Shown here piece after piece: positions 5,857 through 8,719 of a stretch of DNA of 8,719 nt. The stretch's first letter is position 1. Each line of letters begins with the position of its first letter. The DNA is from Methylomonas sp. (GTDB taxonomy: Bacteria; Pseudomonadota; Gammaproteobacteria; Methylococcales; Methylomonadaceae). Location: contig JAQTYP010000123.1 in the NCBI GenBank assembly GCA_028688235.1, positions 1-8,719 on the forward strand. Reading direction: 5' to 3'. A program made the position numbers and the translations under genes. The notes beneath the pieces were generated by a model that saw only the letters and a program-made list of their open reading frames with translations, was not told the origin of the DNA and did not search any database.

Positions 5857-7005
5857 CTATTCGGCCATGATAAACTTACCGTTTCTATATTCTTTGACAT
5901 ACAAATGCTTATTTGTAATCAATCCATTGGTGTCGAACATATAACCGGAATACCCTTGCCTGTAGTTAAATTTCAATGTCGATGCAACCAAAATTGGCTC
6001 GCTGGAACCCGTTTTTTGGATGGCGTCGGCCAGAATATGCATGGCTTCATAGCCTTGCTGAATCACATAATTACTTTCGAACAAGGCAGTCTCCTTGCTG
6101 TCGGGAGAATTTTCGCCCTGCAGCGTGGAAGCCACATAAACCTGATTAGCCGTATTCCCGGACCATTCCCATATTCTCAAATTATCGAGGCCGTCTCCAC
6201 CCAGAATGGGCTTATTCATCCCCATATGCCGTAATTGTTTGATCATTTCCGCCGCATTCTGTTCGGCATCGCCCAAAATCACCGCATCGAAATCGTATTT
6301 CATAATCGTGTAAACCAGTTCCTTATAATCGTTATATTTATTTTGATCAGGAAAATAGGACTTTACACTGACGAGTTGCATGGGCGGCTCGAGTTGAGAA
6401 GCAAAGGTTTCATAAAAACCCAGGCCATAAGGGTTTCTTGCATGCAATACCACCAATCTATACCAGTTTCTTTTTAGCGCGAATTGAACCAATTGGTTAG
6501 CAAAAAAAAACTCGGAAGGAATTGTGCTGAAAGTATATTTGAAATTATGATTGGTTAATGTAGGCAAAGTTGCAACCACCGAAATGAATAATATACCATT
6601 ATATTCGTAAGTAATGGATGCGGGTATCGCCGAAACCGATGTCGAATGCCCCAAAACCGCCACTATGCGCTGATCGCCGGCAATATTTAATCTTGCCTGT
6701 TTTGAGCTTTCCTCGGTGGAATCATCATATTCGTGCAAAACGAATCTTGCCTTGATCGTTTTATCGTCCGCCTTGAGAGAAATACCTTGCAGATTGATTT
6801 CGTTGACCGCCATCAATACGCCTTTCATAAAGCTGTTATCGTTTTTATCCCATACGACGGCGATGTGAATATCGGGATGTTTTCGTGCCGCCAATTTGGC
6901 GCGTTTGTCTAACGAGTAGTGGTACGATGAAAGATAGCCATAAACAAACCTGAGCAACAGCAAGCCGATAATAATCAGAAGAACGATAGTGGCTCTGTTA
7001 CGCAT
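5857..7005 (-). CDS. Membrane-anchored type-1 periplasmic binding protein (Peripla_BP_6-like)
   Basis: A 382-aa protein with an N-terminal hydrophobic helix (about 6-24, preceded by RNR) and no obvious cleavage site. It contains no cysteine, so it is not a lipoprotein; it is probably tethered to the inner membrane with its binding domain in the periplasm. From about residue 46 it follows the branched-chain amino acid/amide receptor fold: DIHIAVVWDKNDNSFMKGVL, VLGHSTS (117-123) and ISVVAT (141-146) at the ligand cleft, and later DAVILGDAEQNAAEMIKQL and KPILGGDGL. The Ser/Thr-rich cleft loops that usually hold the ligand alpha-carboxylate are kept. There are no livHMGF-type transport genes in the window, so a sensor or accessory receptor role is possible. 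Its start is 2 bp after the SPFH stop, with GGAGG a little upstream, and its TAG forms part of the next gene's ribosome site. Confidence 0.88.
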   Translation of the reverse strand: MRNRATIVLLIIIGLLLLRFVYGYLSSYHYSLDKRAKLAARKHPDIHIAVVWDKNDNSFMKGVLMAVNEINLQGISLKADDKTIKARFVLHEYDDSTEESSKQARLNIAGDQRIVAVLGHSTSVSAIPASITYEYNGILFISVVATLPTLTNHNFKYTFSTIPSEFFFANQLVQFALKRNWYRLVVLHARNPYGLGFYETFASQLEPPMQLVSVKSYFPDQNKYNDYKELVYTIMKYDFDAVILGDAEQNAAEMIKQLRHMGMNKPILGGDGLDNLRIWEWSGNTANQVYVASTLQGENSPDSKETALFESNYVIQQGYEAMHILADAIQKTGSSEPILVASTLKFNYRQGYSGYMFDTNGLITNKHLYVKEYRNGKFIMAE

Positions 7006-7007
7006 CG

Positions 7008-7844
7008 TTATTGTCCGCCTCCACCTAAGATGATAGGCAATTGGTTGCCGCCGCTACCAATCACAATGACTTTGGAATTATTCGACCCGGCAAGTGCTTG
7101 GGTTGCCTCTATGCCCTTCCACTTCAAAACATCGCCATTCAGCGACTTGTTAATTTTGGTGTTGTACTGATAAATCCCCTCGGCTTCGATAATTCTTCTT
7201 TCGGCTTCTTTCTTCTCGCGCTCCAGTCGATATAAATAGGCTTCGGATAACTGCTTTTGTTCGACCTTGCTCTCTATTGCCACTGCCACCTGCTTGGGCA
7301 AGATGATTTGGCGCACGATAACGTCCTGTATGGTCACGTAATTCTTTTCGATTTTGAAAATGGCTTTGGCAAGAATTCTGTACAGACTTGCGCCCTTGCT
7401 CATATAAATATCGTCCAACGTCATTGTGCCGGCCGTTTGACGCAAGGTATCGTCTATTTCGGGAACGACGATTTTATCCAGATAATCTGGGCCGACTTTT
7501 TGATGCAATACCGCTACCGCTGGCCGTTCAGGATAATAACGAATGGATACGATGAGTTCGATTTGCAAACCTTCGGCTGTCAATACGAACAACGAATAAG
7601 TTTTCTCCTGAACCCGCGTATTGTATATGGTCATAATATCCCATGGAAAAATAACATGGAAACCTTCGTTATAAACGATATCGGTGACCGTACCGCCGGA
7701 AAACCGTTTATATAAGACACCTGCCTCTCCGGCATTAATCGTGATAAATATCGATTTAAAAAAATAAACCATGATCAACATGACAACGAACAGAGCCGTT
7801 GTTAATGTTGGCAAATAACGATTGATATTTTTTAAGGGGTTCAT
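7008..7844 (-). CDS. Prohibitin-like SPFH (Band 7) membrane protein
   Basis: Started at the ATG at 7844 (278 aa); one codon further out is only a TTG. A single transmembrane helix spans about 11-33. The SPFH domain follows with hallmark segments GEAGVLYKRF, GFHVIFPWD, YNTRVQEKTYS, LTAEGLQIELIVSIRY and VGPDYLDKIVVPEI. After it comes a charged helix likely to form a coiled coil (about 191-224, with LEREKKEAERRIIEAEGI) and the prohibitin/HflC-type tail KWKGIEATQALAGS followed by SKVIVIG. These proteins form large membrane-associated ring or cage assemblies that organise partner proteins or proteases. Here it is the first gene of the packed series and lies 2 bp before the anchored binding protein, so the two may interact. 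The Shine-Dalgarno sequence is poor (A-rich, no clear GGA core), which is odd for the lead gene. Confidence 0.92.
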   Translation of the reverse strand: MNPLKNINRYLPTLTTALFVVMLIMVYFFKSIFITINAGEAGVLYKRFSGGTVTDIVYNEGFHVIFPWDIMTIYNTRVQEKTYSLFVLTAEGLQIELIVSIRYYPERPAVAVLHQKVGPDYLDKIVVPEIDDTLRQTAGTMTLDDIYMSKGASLYRILAKAIFKIEKNYVTIQDVIVRQIILPKQVAVAIESKVEQKQLSEAYLYRLEREKKEAERRIIEAEGIYQYNTKINKSLNGDVLKWKGIEATQALAGSNNSKVIVIGSGGNQLPIILGGGGQ

Positions 7845-7907
7845 CAAAATTTTTTTGACTTTTTAAATAATCAGCTAGCAAGTAACATGGCCGAGGGCTA
7901 AATCGAA
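7845..7907. other. 63-bp spacer between TolC-like and SPFH genes
   Basis: This A/T-rich spacer would carry any promoter specific to the seven-gene block, but I find no convincing -35/-10 pair and no terminator hairpin with a T-run. Read-through from the TolC-like gene is therefore possible. The bases before the SPFH start are runs of A and T without a clear ribosome site. Confidence 0.45.
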
Positions 7908-8719
7908 TCAAAAACGCTGCAGACTCTCCAGATTGACAGCAAGAGTTTCATCATTGCCGACAATCAATGTGCCGGTTTGAAAACGCACTTCGGCAATGAG
8001 CTTGGCCAAAGCGCTTTCGACTTGCAGCCGGTTGATTTTTGCCGCTACCAGGCGATCTTCGTATTCCAGCAAGTTTAGCATCATCGGTGCGCTCTTCATC
8101 GCCCGCTCGGCCAATTCGTTGACGGCCGGTTGATAAAAGGCAACGGCTTTCTCGGCCATGGTTTTCTCGGCCATGCGTCTGGTCAACAACGATACGTCGA
8201 CATCGACCTGGGCGCTGATGGTTCTTTGCAGTTGTCCCATGCCGATTTCGGTATTTCTGGTCACGGCTTTCTGGCGGGCCAACAAGCCTTCCTGGGTATT
8301 ATTTTCCAATGGATAAGAGAAGGTTAACTGCCCGGACACATTAGGCCCCGGCACGTTCCGGTACAACGAATCGCCGAATGTAGTCGCCCGCCCGCCTTCG
8401 CTCAACCCTTGGTAACCGGCATTCAGGGTGACGTCGACTTGCGGTAGCAGGTCGCGATTATATTTAGCCAATAAAATATGATTGGCTTCCTGTCTTAAAT
8501 TGATCGCTTTCAGGTCGGCGCGCTGCTCCAGCGCCTCGGCAACCCAATCTTTATTCAACTGATCGGGACTCGAGCTGACCGCCCCGAATGTCGGAGAGTG
8601 TTCGGCGGATACCTTCACCTCATCGAACTCCTTATACGGTGTCCCCATTGCCATCGACAGGGCAATTTTGGCTTGCTCCAGCAACTGGGTGGAACTGATG
8701 ACCCTAAGATGCTTGTTGG
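7908..8719 (-). CDS. TolC-family outer-membrane efflux protein, C-terminal part (5' end outside window)
   Basis: The frame is open to the window edge, so the true start lies beyond 8719; the TTG at 8684 is internal. About 270 C-terminal residues are visible. They show the second TolC repeat: EALEQRADLKAINLRQEANH followed by LLPQVDVTLNAGYQG (helix then beta strand), VSGQLTFSYPLENNTQEG (beta strand and turn), and long amphipathic helices with MLNLLEYEDRLVAAKINRLQ. Such proteins form trimeric channels for RND or type I efflux systems. A five-residue tandem duplication (MAEKT MAEKA) is encoded by a 15-bp repeat. It ends 63 bp before the SPFH gene. Whether it belongs to the same operon or to an efflux set lying to the right cannot be decided here. 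Confidence 0.9.
   Translation of the reverse strand, partial: NKHLRVISSTQLLEQAKIALSMAMGTPYKEFDEVKVSAEHSPTFGAVSSSPDQLNKDWVAEALEQRADLKAINLRQEANHILLAKYNRDLLPQVDVTLNAGYQGLSEGGRATTFGDSLYRNVPGPNVSGQLTFSYPLENNTQEGLLARQKAVTRNTEIGMGQLQRTISAQVDVDVSLLTRRMAEKTMAEKAVAFYQPAVNELAERAMKSAPMMLNLLEYEDRLVAAKINRLQVESALAKLIAEVRFQTGTLIVGNDETLAVNLESLQRF
8148..8175 (-). repeat. 15-bp-period tandem duplication inside the TolC-like gene
   Basis: The 13-mer TTTCTCGGCCATG (plus strand) occurs at 8148-8160 and again at 8163-8175. It keeps the reading frame and doubles the peptide MAEK(T/A) in a helical region. It looks like a small slippage duplication. Confidence 0.8.

Noticed and set aside
5842..6234. 130-codon plus-strand frame
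   Set aside because: It is antisense to the type-1 binding protein gene; no family features and no ribosome site.
7257..7715. 152-codon open frame on the plus strand
   Set aside because: It is antisense to the SPFH gene, whose protein has clear family motifs. The plus-strand translation has no recognisable domain.
1..8719. CRISPR arrays, tRNA or rRNA genes, insertion sequences
   Set aside because: I saw no regularly spaced repeats, no cloverleaf-like gene, and no transposase or terminal inverted repeats.

Overview
The window reads as a chromosomal stretch from a Gram-negative proteobacterium. It encodes two probable outer-membrane proteins (a beta-barrel and a TolC-type protein), periplasmic binding proteins, and a malate dehydrogenase of the cytosolic-like ~325-residue type. 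Moderate GC content and gene style would fit a gammaproteobacterium such as a methanotroph of the Methylococcales, but that is an impression, not a demonstration. All convincing genes lie on the minus strand, so transcription runs from high to low coordinates.

Layout in the direction of transcription. (1) 8719-7908: the C-terminal part of a TolC-family outer-membrane efflux protein, cut by the window edge. (2) 7844-1507: seven closely packed genes that look like one operon. They are a prohibitin-like SPFH membrane protein; a membrane-anchored type-1 periplasmic binding protein (2-bp gap); a 51-aa two-helix membrane protein (13-bp gap); a cysteine-rich YkgJ-like protein (43-bp gap); a signal-peptide-bearing outer-membrane beta-barrel (11-bp overlap); a family-3 solute-binding protein (20-bp overlap); and an SDF/DAACS-family cation symporter (38-bp gap). 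(3) 1506-1204: a 303-bp gap with two GC-rich hairpins and a plausible promoter for the next gene. (4) 1203-226: malate dehydrogenase, probably a separate unit. (5) 225-1: non-coding as far as I can see, with two small palindromes.

The interesting part is the seven-gene block. It has an outer-membrane channel, a soluble binding protein and an inner-membrane secondary transporter encoded together, with no ABC permease or ATPase in the window. This suggests a binding-protein-assisted SDF symporter, a logic analogous to TRAP transporters but built from different families. The symporter has lost several residues that define acidic amino-acid binding and sodium coordination in characterised relatives. 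The binding protein keeps the residues expected for an alpha-amino acid. A neutral amino-acid-like substrate with altered ion coupling is therefore a reasonable hypothesis. The SPFH protein, the anchored second binding protein, the small membrane protein and the cysteine-cluster protein may form an associated sensing or scaffolding module. That is inference from gene order only.
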